NCBI GenBank assembly: GCA_018240785.1
Contig: JAFEFC010000022.1
Location: forward strand, 101,697-165,696
Origin: Pseudomonadota bacterium
GTDB lineage: Bacteria > Pseudomonadota > Gammaproteobacteria > Burkholderiales > Rhodocyclaceae
DNA: 64,000 nt
Direction: 5' to 3'
Shown: in pieces, positions 34,532 to 43,596 of the stretch
Layout of the letters: each line of letters starts with the position of its first letter
How positions within the stretch are numbered: position 1 is the first letter of the stretch
Notes under the pieces: generated by a model
Databases searched by the model: none
Seen by the model: only the letters and a program-made list of their open reading frames with translations
What the model was told of the DNA's origin: nothing
Program-made: the position numbers and the translations under genes

Positions 34532-35485
34532 TCACTCCTCGGGCCTGTCCGGACCGCTGTCGGTCATCTCGTCCAGGTAGGCGTCGAGCAGCGACTGCCG
34601 CATGCCCGCCTCGCGCTCGCGCAACGGCCAGAATCCGGGCTTGCGCTTGGCGAGGAAGGCAGCGCCGCCCTCCTTGCCTTCGGGCATGTCGAACCAGTCC
34701 GGATACATCGCGGCCGAAGTCACGCACGACTCCCGGTAGCCTTCCATTTCCTGGTCGAACGCCGCCTTGAGCACTTCCAGACAGCCGGGGCTCTTCTCCA
34801 GCAGCTCGGCGCACCAGCGGTCCACCTCGGCATCGAGCTCGTCGAGCGGCACCACCGTATTCACCAGCCCCATCTCCAGCGCCTGCTCGGCCTTGTACTT
34901 GCGGCACAGCATCCACATCTCGCGCGCCTTCTTGGCGCCGATCACCTTGGTGAGATAGGGCACGAAAAAGCCGTCCGCCGGCGACGACACCTTCGGCCCG
35001 GCCTGGCCGAACACCGCGTTGTCGGCGGCGATGGTGAAGTCGCAGCAGTAGGCCATGTGGTTGTGGCCGGCGATGCAGTAGCCCTGCACCTGGGCGATCA
35101 CCGGTTTGCGCGACAGGCGGATCAGCCGGTTGTGCGGATAGCGGTTGTAGAAGGCCTCGCGCAGCCCCCAGCGTTCCCATTCCACGTCGCCGCCGGCGCC
35201 GAAATGCTTGCCCTTGCCGGCGACGATGATGACGCCCACCATGGGATCGTGGTTCGCGTCGTAGAAGGCGCGGAACATCTCGTCCACTGTCGCCAGGGTG
35301 AGCGTGTTCATCCTGTCGGGCTTGTTCAGCGAGACGCGGGCGACACTGCCGCCGGTCTGCAGGTGGCGCTTCTTCTCGTAGATGATCTCGGCAAAATCGT
35401 CGAGCCCTTCGCCGGCGACCACCTCCCACGGGCTCCATTCGGCCACGGCGGCACTGTCGGTGTCGTTCATTGCACTCGTTTCCAT
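34532..35485 (-). CDS. MenB/BadI-like crotonase (candidate ring-forming or ring-opening enzyme)
   Basis: A 317-residue crotonase with a ~50-residue N-terminal extension and ~30-residue C-terminal extension. It differs from ordinary hydratases and resembles naphthoyl-CoA synthase MenB and 2-oxocyclohexanecarboxyl-CoA hydrolase BadI: CDFTIAADNAVFGQAGPKVS, VIGAKKAREMWMLCRKYKAE and ALEMGLVNTVVPLDELD. These enzymes make or break carbon-carbon bonds in Claisen/retro-Claisen ring reactions. The MenB GGGH loop is replaced by IAGHNHMAYCC. No menaquinone genes are near, so a degradative ring-cleavage role is more likely. Two in-frame ATGs exist; the first has AAGGAT about 8 bases upstream. Confidence 0.83.
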   Translation of the reverse strand: METSAMNDTDSAAVAEWSPWEVVAGEGLDDFAEIIYEKKRHLQTGGSVARVSLNKPDRMNTLTLATVDEMFRAFYDANHDPMVGVIIVAGKGKHFGAGGDVEWERWGLREAFYNRYPHNRLIRLSRKPVIAQVQGYCIAGHNHMAYCCDFTIAADNAVFGQAGPKVSSPADGFFVPYLTKVIGAKKAREMWMLCRKYKAEQALEMGLVNTVVPLDELDAEVDRWCAELLEKSPGCLEVLKAAFDQEMEGYRESCVTSAAMYPDWFDMPEGKEGGAAFLAKRKPGFWPLREREAGMRQSLLDAYLDEMTDSGPDRPEE

Positions 35486-35531
35486 GATGTTGATCCTTCG
35501 GTCCGATCGCTTTCCGCGCCCGCGGGCGCGC

Positions 35532-36740
35532 TCACGGAATCGCGCCGCTCGCCTTCATCGCCTCGATCTCGTCCCACTCGTAGCCGAGCAGCTCCATCAT
35601 CACGAGTTCGGTGTCCTGCCCGAGCTGCGGCCCGAGGCTGCGGATTTCCCCGGGCGTCTTCGACAGGGTGACGGGCAGGCCGCGCACCTCGACTTCGCGC
35701 TGCACTTCCTCGCACCAGGTCTTCATGAAGTAGTTGTTGCGCCAGGCCTGTTCGTCACGGATGACGTCGGCCAGGTTGTTTACCGGGCTCGCCACCAGCC
35801 CTTCGCGGCAGAAGGCGGCCATCAGCTCGGCGTGGCCGTGACGCAGCGTATGCGCCTCGATCACTTCGATGAGGACCTCGTTGTGCTGGCGCCGCCCGGC
35901 CGCATCGGCAAAGCGCGCATCGGCAGCCACATTCGCATCGCCGAACGCACGGCACAGCGCGGCCCAGCGCGCATCCTCGTTCGGCTCGCACAGGAAGACC
36001 CATTTGCCCGCCGTCGGGTACAGGTTCCACAGCGGGTTGTCGACCTGCTTGCGCGAGCGCTGCAGGGATGCGGATTCGTTGCCCGACAGGTAGGACTGCA
36101 GCAAGGGCGCCGCAAGGAAGAGCTGGGCGCCGTACAAGGACGCATCCAGGCACTGGCCGCGGCCGGTGCGCTTGCGCTGGTGGAGCGCGAGCACGATGCC
36201 GAGCGCCGACATGATGCCGCCATAGGCATCACCCGATCCCATGCCGAGGTAGATCGGCGGCTCGCCCGGCTCGCCGAGCCGCGCCATGATGCCGGTCAGC
36301 GCCTGCACGGTCATGTCGAAGGAGGGCTTGGAGACGTCGCCCAGGCGGCCGTAGCCGGTGTTGGTGGCGTAAATGATGTCGGGCCGGATCGACTTCAGCT
36401 TGTCGTATGACAAGCCCCAGCTCTCCAGCAACTGCGGCGCGAGATTGGACAGGAACACGTCCGACTCGGCCACCAGGCGGTACATGATCTCGCGCCCGCC
36501 CTCGGTCTTGAGATCGAGGGCCACGCTCTTCTTGTTGCGGTTGATGACGAGGAAATACTGGTTCCAGTCGCCGATCTCGAGCGACTTGATCGAGCGCACG
36601 CCGCGCGCCTGGTCCCCGCCCTGGGGCCGTTCGATCTTGATCACCTCGGCGCCGAAGTCAGCCAGGTACTGTGCCGAAACCGGCCCCTGGAACCAGACCG
36701 TCAGGTCGAGGACACGGATGCCTGCCAATGCTGCTGCCAC
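35532..36740 (-). CDS. CaiB/BaiF CoA-transferase, active-type subunit
   Basis: A 402-residue class III CoA-transferase with LAGIRVLDLTVWFQGPVSAQ, VIKIERPQGGDQARG, and the catalytic Asp in YLGMGSGDAYGGIMSALGI. The start is GTG, set by AAGGAG 6 bases upstream. The gene just upstream (36762-37943) is a second family member that lacks this Asp, so the two probably form an unequal heteromer in which this subunit does the chemistry. It is the second gene of the leftward operon and lies next to the MenB/BadI-like gene. Confidence 0.87.
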   Translation of the reverse strand: MAAALAGIRVLDLTVWFQGPVSAQYLADFGAEVIKIERPQGGDQARGVRSIKSLEIGDWNQYFLVINRNKKSVALDLKTEGGREIMYRLVAESDVFLSNLAPQLLESWGLSYDKLKSIRPDIIYATNTGYGRLGDVSKPSFDMTVQALTGIMARLGEPGEPPIYLGMGSGDAYGGIMSALGIVLALHQRKRTGRGQCLDASLYGAQLFLAAPLLQSYLSGNESASLQRSRKQVDNPLWNLYPTAGKWVFLCEPNEDARWAALCRAFGDANVAADARFADAAGRRQHNEVLIEVIEAHTLRHGHAELMAAFCREGLVASPVNNLADVIRDEQAWRNNYFMKTWCEEVQREVEVRGLPVTLSKTPGEIRSLGPQLGQDTELVMMELLGYEWDEIEAMKASGAIP

Positions 36741-36761
36741 GTCAGTCTCCTTGCGCTGCCG

Positions 36762-37943
36762 TCAAGCCACCACGCCGGCTTTGCGGCAGGCGTGGATGGC
36801 GTCTTCCGAATAGCCGAGCAGGTCGCGCATGACCTGCGCGGTGTGCTGGCCCATGCACGGTGCGAGCGCGTCGAGACGCGCCGTGCCCTCGCTCAGGTAG
36901 ATCGGGAACCCCAGGCTCCGGACCGCGCCGAAGCTCGGATGCTCGAGCTCGACGATGTAGCGGTTGACCCGCGCCTGCGGATCGGATGCCGGATAGTCGA
37001 AGCGCTCGATGACGTCGGCCGACAACTGCTTGTCCTCGAACACCTGGCGCCAGTGGCTGCCCGGGCGGGTGGCGAAAGCCGCCTCCAGCGCATGGATCAG
37101 ATCGAGACGGTGGGTTTCGGTACGCTTGTCGTGCGTGTCGAAACGCGGGTCATCCGAGGCGATGCCGACAATTGCCGAAAACGCCGGCCACCAGCGGTCG
37201 GTGTCGGGCATGGTCAGGGTCACCCAGCGTCCGTCCGCGCTCGGGTAGAGCGCTCCCGACATCGGGTTCGAGACATCCAGCCGCGAGATCGGATTGAGCA
37301 GCCGGTCACCCTTGCCGATGGCGAGAAAGGCCTGGATGTCCAGTGCGGCGCCGTACATGTTGGCGCCGAACAGCGACACGTCCACCGCCTGTCCTTCGCC
37401 CGAGTCGGCGCGATGCAGCAACGCAGTGACCACGCCGAAGGCGAGCATGGCGGTCGAGTGCATGGCGCCGGCCCCGGTATAGACAGGCGGCTGCCCGGGC
37501 TGCGGCAGGATGGGCATCATGCCGGTGCGCGCGGCCGCCAGCTCGTCGACCGGCGGCAGGCCGCTGTCCGGGCCCTGCGGCCCGAATCCGGACAGCCGCC
37601 CGAAGACGATGTCCGGGCGCAACGCCGCGGCGCCCGCGTAATCGATGCCCAGCGCCTGCAGCTCGGGCACGCTCCAGTCGGTGATCAGCACGTCGGCCCC
37701 GCCGACCAGTGCGTGCAGCACCGCCCTGCCCTGCGCGCTGTGCGGGTCGAGGGCAAGACTCTCCTTGTTGCGGTGGATGAGATCGGCTTCGCAGTTCCAC
37801 CCCTCGGCTGCGCGCGTGGTCAGCGGAAGGAGCTCGAGGCGCACGACCCGTGCCCCGAAATCGGCCAGGAAGGCGGCACTCAGCGACGTGCAGAACAATC
37901 TCGTCAGGTCGAGCACGACCACATCATCGAGGGGACGACTCAT
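36762..37943 (-). CDS. CaiB/BaiF CoA-transferase-like subunit without the catalytic Asp
   Basis: A 393-residue class III CoA-transferase-fold protein, first gene of the leftward operon. The N-terminal nucleotide part is VVVLDLTRLFCTSLSAAFLA. At the catalytic position the sequence is YTGAGAMHSTAMLAFGVV, with no Asp, so on its own it should be inactive as an acyl-aspartyl transferase. Some heteromeric class III enzymes have one such non-catalytic subunit. ATG 37943 is used; a GTG directly before it is the alternative start. The intergenic region upstream is shared with the DUF1302 gene and contains candidate operator copy B. Confidence 0.84.
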   Translation of the reverse strand: MSRPLDDVVVLDLTRLFCTSLSAAFLADFGARVVRLELLPLTTRAAEGWNCEADLIHRNKESLALDPHSAQGRAVLHALVGGADVLITDWSVPELQALGIDYAGAAALRPDIVFGRLSGFGPQGPDSGLPPVDELAAARTGMMPILPQPGQPPVYTGAGAMHSTAMLAFGVVTALLHRADSGEGQAVDVSLFGANMYGAALDIQAFLAIGKGDRLLNPISRLDVSNPMSGALYPSADGRWVTLTMPDTDRWWPAFSAIVGIASDDPRFDTHDKRTETHRLDLIHALEAAFATRPGSHWRQVFEDKQLSADVIERFDYPASDPQARVNRYIVELEHPSFGAVRSLGFPIYLSEGTARLDALAPCMGQHTAQVMRDLLGYSEDAIHACRKAGVVA

Positions 37944-38141
37944 CACGGTTTCCTTGTTCGGTTCGGAACATGCGGCTCGTCGCGCGGCGGGCGCGCTGCG
38001 GCGCCAGCGCCGGCTGCCGTCGCCACGGGACCGGCGGCCAGCGACTGAACCGCAACCGAGTCTACCGATCCGTCCCTCCGTGGCCGGCTCGCGATTGGCG
38101 CAATTGCGGCCGTCGGGACATCAAATGCGGCCGCCCCAATA

Positions 38142-38161
38142 CATCACCCATATTGGTGATG
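38142..38161. promoter_or_regulatory. Candidate operator copy B, CoA-transferase / DUF1302 divergent promoter
   Basis: A perfect 7-bp inverted repeat CATCACC-N6-GGTGATG, the best-formed copy of the island's recurrent palindrome. An overlapping CCAATA (38136-38141)/TATTGG (38151-38156) repeat is also present. The centre is 88 bases before the DUF1302 GTG and 208 bases before the leftward operon start. The remaining 290-base gap holds no gene. Confidence 0.6.
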
Positions 38162-38238
38162 CACCGCTTCGCCGAGGCTGACACGCTCACGCCCCGGTGC
38201 CCTGTCGGCACCCGAACAAAAAACCAAAGGAGAATGAA

Positions 38239-39909
38239 GTGCCCACCAACGAAAGGGGAAAAAGGGACAGGGTGCAGGCGAAATTCGCGCTGTCGCCTCT
38301 GGCGCTCGCCATCGGCCTGGCCACCGCCACCGCGGCATCGGCGGCACCGTCGGTGCAGCTTGGCGAGGACACCAGCCTGGCTTACTCGGTGACCCTGTCG
38401 CAGACGCTGTCGACCCGCCTCGACAAGCCGGCGCAGGCATACCTGGACAACCTCAACTACGACGACGGCACGCGCAACTTCAAGCGTGGCAGTCTCATCA
38501 CCAACCGCACCAACGTGCTCGGCGAGTTGCGCCTGCGGCACGACAACCTCGGCGCAATGCTGCGTGCGAGCACCTTCTACGATGCGGCCTACCACGGCAC
38601 GAACGACAACGATTCGCCGACGACCGTCAACAAGATCGGCGCCAACGACGAATTCACCGACATCACCCGGCGTAACAGCGGCCGCACGTCGCGCATCCTC
38701 GATGCCTACGTCTACGGCGACTGGGCGATGGGCGACGCGCAGTACCTTTCGCTGAAGGCCGGCCGCCACGTGCTCGCCTGGGGCGAAAGCCTGTTCTGGC
38801 CCAACATCAGCCAGGGACAGGCGCCGCTCGACGCCACCGTGTTCAACGTGCCGGGCACCGAGGCGAAGGAAGGCTACATGCCGGTGGGCCAGTTGTCGGG
38901 CTCGTTCACGGTGAACGACCACCTGACCCTGACCGGCTTCTGGCAGTACAAATGGGAGAAGACCCGCCTCAACCCGGTGGGCGACTACTTCGGTTCGGAC
39001 TTCTTCGGCCCGGGAGCGGAGTTCTATCGCCTGGCTCCCGGCGTGATCGGCTCGCTGCCGGACCACAGCTATGCCGTCGCCAACTTCGCCGGCGAGATCA
39101 AGCCGAAGGATTCCGGCCAGTGGGGTCTGGGCGCACGCCTGCAGGTCAGCGACGCGACCGAACTCGGCCTTTACCACTATCGCTACCACGATCGCGTGGG
39201 CGCGATGTTCTTCGACTTCACCGGCGACACCACCTATTCGTCCTTCGGCCGCTTCGGCCGCACGGCTTCGCCGGGCAGCGTGCCGTACTACAAGCTCGCC
39301 TACTTCGACGACATCCGGCTGACCGGCGTCAGCCTCAGTTCCAAGGTCGGCGACGCCGTGCAGTGGGCTGCGGAAGTGAGCTACCGCGACAACGCCCCGG
39401 TCTACGTGATGACACCGCTCGGCCCCGCACCGGCACGCGGCAGCTATCTCCAGGGCAACCTGAACGCGCTCTACATCCTCGGGCCGTCGAAGCTGGCGCA
39501 CCAGACCACGCTGATGGGCGAGATCGTGCACCAGCGCATCAACGGCGTGGACGACCTCGGCATCACTTCCGGCGGCGCCGACCTCGGTCGCTTCAACGAC
39601 TACACGTACAAGGGGCAGACGCGCGGCTCCACGCTGATGGGCGTAGGTGCGCTGTTCGACTATCCGGCCGTGTTTCCGGGCTGGGACCTGTCGACCAAGG
39701 TCATCTGGACGCAGAACGTCGACGGCAGCGCCTACAACGGCATGGGCCGCGACGAACGCCGGCTCACCCTGGGCGCCGACTTCAAGTACCTCGGCAACTT
39801 CAGTATCGGCCTGACCTACGTCGCCTACATCGGCTCGCCGGACATCGCCAGCGGCCGCACGCTGTCCGATCGCGACTATGTGTCGCTGAGCGCCAAGTAC
39901 ACGTTCTGA
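38239..39909 (+). CDS. DUF1302 outer-membrane/exported protein
   Basis: A 556-residue exported protein: basic start, hydrophobic core PLALAIGLATATAASA, cleavage near residue 35. The mature part is rich in alternating, aromatic-ended beta strands and ends with a terminal Phe (LSAKYTF), both typical of outer-membrane barrels. DUF1302 proteins are co-inherited with DUF1329 and hydrophobic-substrate degradation genes (steroids, alkanes, terpenes). The start is GTG 38239, with AAAGGAGAATGAA directly upstream; no ATG fits. DUF1329 follows after 29 bases. I infer passage or binding of a poorly soluble substrate at the outer membrane. Confidence 0.88.
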   Translation: MPTNERGKRDRVQAKFALSPLALAIGLATATAASAAPSVQLGEDTSLAYSVTLSQTLSTRLDKPAQAYLDNLNYDDGTRNFKRGSLITNRTNVLGELRLRHDNLGAMLRASTFYDAAYHGTNDNDSPTTVNKIGANDEFTDITRRNSGRTSRILDAYVYGDWAMGDAQYLSLKAGRHVLAWGESLFWPNISQGQAPLDATVFNVPGTEAKEGYMPVGQLSGSFTVNDHLTLTGFWQYKWEKTRLNPVGDYFGSDFFGPGAEFYRLAPGVIGSLPDHSYAVANFAGEIKPKDSGQWGLGARLQVSDATELGLYHYRYHDRVGAMFFDFTGDTTYSSFGRFGRTASPGSVPYYKLAYFDDIRLTGVSLSSKVGDAVQWAAEVSYRDNAPVYVMTPLGPAPARGSYLQGNLNALYILGPSKLAHQTTLMGEIVHQRINGVDDLGITSGGADLGRFNDYTYKGQTRGSTLMGVGALFDYPAVFPGWDLSTKVIWTQNVDGSAYNGMGRDERRLTLGADFKYLGNFSIGLTYVAYIGSPDIASGRTLSDRDYVSLSAKYTF

Positions 39910-39938
39910 ACGACAGAAAAATGCACAAGGAATTGCAC

Positions 39939-41318
39939 ATGAAGCCACGACTCATCGCCATGGCGCTCGCCGCAGCGTTCACGCTGCCGCTCACCGCCGG
40001 CAGCGCCCATGCGAAAGCGAGCCCGGAGGAAATCGCCCGTCTGGGCAAGGATCTCACCTGCATCGGTGCCGAGAAGGCCGGCAACGCCGACGGCAGCATT
40101 CCGGAGTGGAGCGGGAAATGGCTCGGCGCCCCGCCGCAGCTCGCCTTCAAGGGCACCGGCCGCCATCCGGTCGACCCCTATCCCAACGAGAAGCCGCTGT
40201 TCGAGATCACCGCCGCGAACGCCGCCAAGTACGCCGACAAGCTCTCCGACGGCGAGAAAGCCCTGTTCGCCAAGTACCCCGACACCTTCCGCATCCCGGT
40301 CTACCAGACCCATCGCGACTTCCGCTACCCGGACGCGGTATGCGAGTCCACGAAGCGCAACGCCCAGGAGGCCGAGCTCCGGGACGGCGGCATGGGCGTC
40401 CATGCCTACACCAACGGCGTCATGTTCCCGTTCCCGAGAAGCGGCCTGGAGCTGCTGTGGAACATCACCGTGCCGTACCGTGCCTACACCGAGGAGCTGA
40501 TTTCCGACAACGCCTACGTGATCGCCGACGGCAGCATCAACTGGGGCCGCGTCAAGTCGCGCAACATGGGACCCAGCCACAAGCCCGGCATGATCGAGCC
40601 GGTCGGTGACCGTGCCGCATCCTACTACCTGAACGAGACACTGCTTCCCGAACGGGACCGCGGCGAAGTCAACACCGGGGTCGAGTTCTATAACTACAAG
40701 GACCAGCCGCGCCAGAGCTGGCGCTACGATCCGGGCACACGCCGCGTGCGCCAGTCGCCCGGCTACGGCTTCGACATGTCCTTTCCCGGCACCGGCGGCT
40801 CGATCACGGTCGACGAGGTGCGCATCTGGAACGGCTCGCCCGAACGCTACGACTGGAACATCCTCGGCAAGCGCGAACTGTTCATTCCGTGGGACACCTA
40901 CCGCGTGCACGCCCCGGACATCAAGTACGCCGACCTGCTGATGAAGGGGCACGCCAACCCCAAGTACATGCGCTATGAACTGCGCCGCGTATGGGTGCTG
41001 GAGGGCAAGCTGAAGGAAGGCTTCCGCCACCTTTACGGCAAGCGGGTGATGTACATCGATGCCGACACCATGTTCCCGATCATGGCCGACAACTATGATG
41101 CACGCGGCGCACTGTGGCGGACCTCGATGCTGAACCACTTCTACGCCTACGAAATGCACACCTGGCAGGCGGGCGCCGGTTTCTACCACGACCTCAATGC
41201 CGGCACCTATCTGGGCTTCAACCTGATCAACGAACAGCCGAGCGCCTATCGGCTCAACGAGATGAAGTTCGGCGATCGCGACTTCGGGCCGGAAGCGGCA
41301 CGTCGCGTCGGGCAGTAA
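39939..41318 (+). CDS. DUF1329 periplasmic protein
   Basis: A 459-residue protein with a clear signal peptide (MKPRLIAMALAAAFTLPLTA, cleavage after GSAHA, residue 25). DUF1329 proteins are LolA/LolB-like beta folds with a large hydrophobic cavity and may shuttle lipophilic compounds through the periplasm with their DUF1302 partner. ATG 39939 is preferred over ATG 39921 because AAGGAA lies 6 bases upstream. It is the last gene of its unit; a 13-bp stem-loop follows the stop codon. Confidence 0.88.
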   Translation: MKPRLIAMALAAAFTLPLTAGSAHAKASPEEIARLGKDLTCIGAEKAGNADGSIPEWSGKWLGAPPQLAFKGTGRHPVDPYPNEKPLFEITAANAAKYADKLSDGEKALFAKYPDTFRIPVYQTHRDFRYPDAVCESTKRNAQEAELRDGGMGVHAYTNGVMFPFPRSGLELLWNITVPYRAYTEELISDNAYVIADGSINWGRVKSRNMGPSHKPGMIEPVGDRAASYYLNETLLPERDRGEVNTGVEFYNYKDQPRQSWRYDPGTRRVRQSPGYGFDMSFPGTGGSITVDEVRIWNGSPERYDWNILGKRELFIPWDTYRVHAPDIKYADLLMKGHANPKYMRYELRRVWVLEGKLKEGFRHLYGKRVMYIDADTMFPIMADNYDARGALWRTSMLNHFYAYEMHTWQAGAGFYHDLNAGTYLGFNLINEQPSAYRLNEMKFGDRDFGPEAARRVGQ

Positions 41319-41323
41319 GCCCG

Positions 41324-41360
41324 GCCGGCAACCGGGAGCCATGCGCCCCCGGTTGCCGGC
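41324..41360 (+). terminator. Strong stem-loop after DUF1329
   Basis: A perfect 13-bp stem, GCCGGCAACCGGG (41324-41336) with CCCGGTTGCCGGC (41348-41360), encloses an 11-base loop five bases after the stop codon. There is no T-run, so it may act with Rho or protect the mRNA end. Confidence 0.65.
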
Positions 41361-41455
41361 GCGTCACCACCATCACCTGCGTCCCCCGGGGCGCATTTTT
41401 CTTGCTCACGCGCGGCGCATGCCGGAAGCTGGCGCAGCCCGCGCAGCCGTGCGGC

Positions 41456-41489
41456 AAAAAGGAACGGCTGCCGATATCCGGCAGCCGTT
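41456..41489 (-). terminator. Rho-independent terminator for the Fe-S OYE gene
   Basis: On the minus strand an 11-bp stem AACGGCTGCCG/CGGCAGCCGTT (41463-41489, 5-base loop) is followed by CCTTTTT (T-run at 41460-41456). It ends transcripts of the leftward reductase gene that stops at 41527. Confidence 0.8.
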
Positions 41490-41526
41490 TCGGGCCCCTT
41501 CCCGCGCCGCCGGCAGACGGTGCGCG

Positions 41527-43524
41527 CTACACCAGCATGCCGATGGCTGCGCCGTGGCGCGTCGCCTCCGCCAGCCGGCGCGGCACCCACGCCGAACCGG
41601 CGAGGAAGACCCTGGCGATGCCGCCGTCCTCCTGCAGGCGGTAGTAGAGGTCGGGCTGCTGCACCGAGCCATATACCAGCACCACGCTGTCGAAGCCTCC
41701 CTCGCGATAGGACTGGTCGCCCCACGACGACACGAACTCGAGCGCGTCCGGCCGCACCGCCTTCAGGATCCGGTTCGGGTGCACCTTCACGCCGCATTTC
41801 TCCATGCGCTTGAGGACCATCCCGATCGAATAGCGGGCGACTTCCGTCGCCAGGTGCACCGACTTGTGGAAGACCTCCACCTGCGCGCCCTGCTCGGCAA
41901 GGTACTCGGCCACGCACGGCGTCTGGTAGTAGTCCTCCTGCGACACCAGCGCCACGCGCTTACCGGTGAGCGCCTTGCCGCGCATCACCTCCCAGCCCTG
42001 CACCACGTTCGGCGCGTCGATGCCGGGCACATCGTCGGGAAGGCGCGGCAGCGCGCCGGTGGCGACGACCACCGCGTCCGGCTGCAGTGCCTTGATCGCC
42101 GCCACCTCGGCGCGCGTCTGCAGGCGGACGTCGACGCCGAGGCGTGCGAGCGCGTTCTCCTCGAAGTACACCTGGTCCTCGAAGGAATCGCGCCCCGGGG
42201 CTCGGGCGGCGATCAGCAACTGGCCGCCGAGCCGGCGGCCCTGCTCCAGCAGCGTCACCCGGTGGCCGCGCATGGCCGCCACCCGGGCCGCCTCGCATCC
42301 GGCCGCGCCACCGCCGACCACCACCACATGGCCGGGCGTTTCAGCCACGCGGAAATTCGCCTGCCAGTGCAGCTCGTTGCCGATCTGCGGGTTGATCGAA
42401 CAGGTCGGCGCATACGGCAGCGTCACCGGTTCGGAAGCTTCGTCGATGCATCTCGTGCAGGCGATGCAGCGGCGGATCTCGCCGAGCCTGCCCTCGCGCG
42501 CCTTGTTGGCGAACTCGGGATCGGCAATGCCTGCCCGCACCATGCCCACCAGATCGCAGAATCCCCCCCTGAGCAGTTCCTCGGCGAGCACCGGATCGTT
42601 GATGCGCCCGGTGAACAGCACGGCGACCTTGCGCTCGAGTTCGGCCAGGTCGGAACGCGCCGCCTTGCCGAACTCGCGGTATTCCGCATGCGGATGGTAG
42701 GACGACGGCACATAGGACGGCGCACCCCAGCAGTGCCCCACGTCCAGATCGACGAAATCGAGCAGCCCCGTTTCGGCGATGTAGTAGAGCATTTCGCGCA
42801 GTTCGAGGTTGCCGTAACCGCCGTCGCGGGACTCCTGCCCGTTCACGCGGATGCCGAGCGCGAGCTTGTCGCCGACCCGCGCCCGCACGCGCCGGAGCGC
42901 CTCGACGACGAAGCGCACGCGCTCCTTCGGACCGCCACCCCAGTGGTCGGTACGGCGGTTGGTCACCGGGGACAGGAAGCTGTAGCCGACTGTCTCATGC
43001 GCGCAATGGATCTCGACGCCGTCGGCGCCGCTGTTCAACGCCGCCTCGGCGGCGTCCGCATAGCCGTCGAGCAGGAACTGGATCTCCTTCTCGCCCAGCA
43101 CGTGCGGCGTGTAGTCCTGCGCCCCCACCACCGGCACCGCCGAGGGCGCCCACAGCGCGTTGAGGTGGGTCAGTTGCACCACGACCACCGCCCCGCTTGC
43201 ATGGATCTCGTCGACGAAGCGCGTCCAGCCCTCCATGAAAGCCGGGTTCTGATGAGCGGCGAAACGGGAACCGAAGCCGCCGCGCAACGACACTTCGTCC
43301 GGCGCCCCCTCGGGAAAGGGCAGGTTCAGCAGCCAGGTCTCGCTGCCGATCCACCCCGTGCCACCGCGCGCCTTGGCGCCGTGGTGGGCGATGAAGTGCT
43401 CGTCGATCAGACCGGGCGCACGCGACGAATTGATGGTATTCGTGGTCTCGCAGATGCGGTTCGGCACCCGCATGGGGCCGATCTGCAGCGGCGAGAAAAG
43501 ATGTTCGAACTTCACGTTGCTCAT
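41527..43524 (-). CDS. Fe-S old-yellow-enzyme family reductase (FadH/2-enoate reductase-like)
   Basis: A 665-residue NADH:flavin oxidoreductase. An N-terminal FMN barrel (about 1-340) is followed by the [4Fe-4S] motif CIACTRCIDE ... CSINP (about 345-372) and a C-terminal FAD/NADH domain (GGGAAGCEAARVAAMRGHRV near 400). This is the architecture of 2,4-dienoyl-CoA reductase FadH, 2-enoate reductase and bile-acid enzymes BaiCD/BaiH: NADH reduces an activated C=C bond. Barrel residues IHCAHETVGYSFLSPVTNRR correspond to the FadH H-G-Y-L-x-Q-F region but are changed, so substrate scope may differ. It has a strong GGAGGAGAGG site and its own terminator. Confidence 0.87.
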   Translation of the reverse strand: MSNVKFEHLFSPLQIGPMRVPNRICETTNTINSSRAPGLIDEHFIAHHGAKARGGTGWIGSETWLLNLPFPEGAPDEVSLRGGFGSRFAAHQNPAFMEGWTRFVDEIHASGAVVVVQLTHLNALWAPSAVPVVGAQDYTPHVLGEKEIQFLLDGYADAAEAALNSGADGVEIHCAHETVGYSFLSPVTNRRTDHWGGGPKERVRFVVEALRRVRARVGDKLALGIRVNGQESRDGGYGNLELREMLYYIAETGLLDFVDLDVGHCWGAPSYVPSSYHPHAEYREFGKAARSDLAELERKVAVLFTGRINDPVLAEELLRGGFCDLVGMVRAGIADPEFANKAREGRLGEIRRCIACTRCIDEASEPVTLPYAPTCSINPQIGNELHWQANFRVAETPGHVVVVGGGAAGCEAARVAAMRGHRVTLLEQGRRLGGQLLIAARAPGRDSFEDQVYFEENALARLGVDVRLQTRAEVAAIKALQPDAVVVATGALPRLPDDVPGIDAPNVVQGWEVMRGKALTGKRVALVSQEDYYQTPCVAEYLAEQGAQVEVFHKSVHLATEVARYSIGMVLKRMEKCGVKVHPNRILKAVRPDALEFVSSWGDQSYREGGFDSVVLVYGSVQQPDLYYRLQEDGGIARVFLAGSAWVPRRLAEATRHGAAIGMLV

Positions 43525-43596
43525 GGACCTCTCCTCCAGTATCCCTTGAACGGGCGGCGGCGCCGCGCACCGCCGCCCGCACCACGCTGCGCCGCG

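Noticed and set aside
41371-41377. CATCACC near the terminators at 41.4 kb
   Set aside because: Only one half of the palindrome; the other half-site position reads CCCCGGG, and no promoter is expected there.
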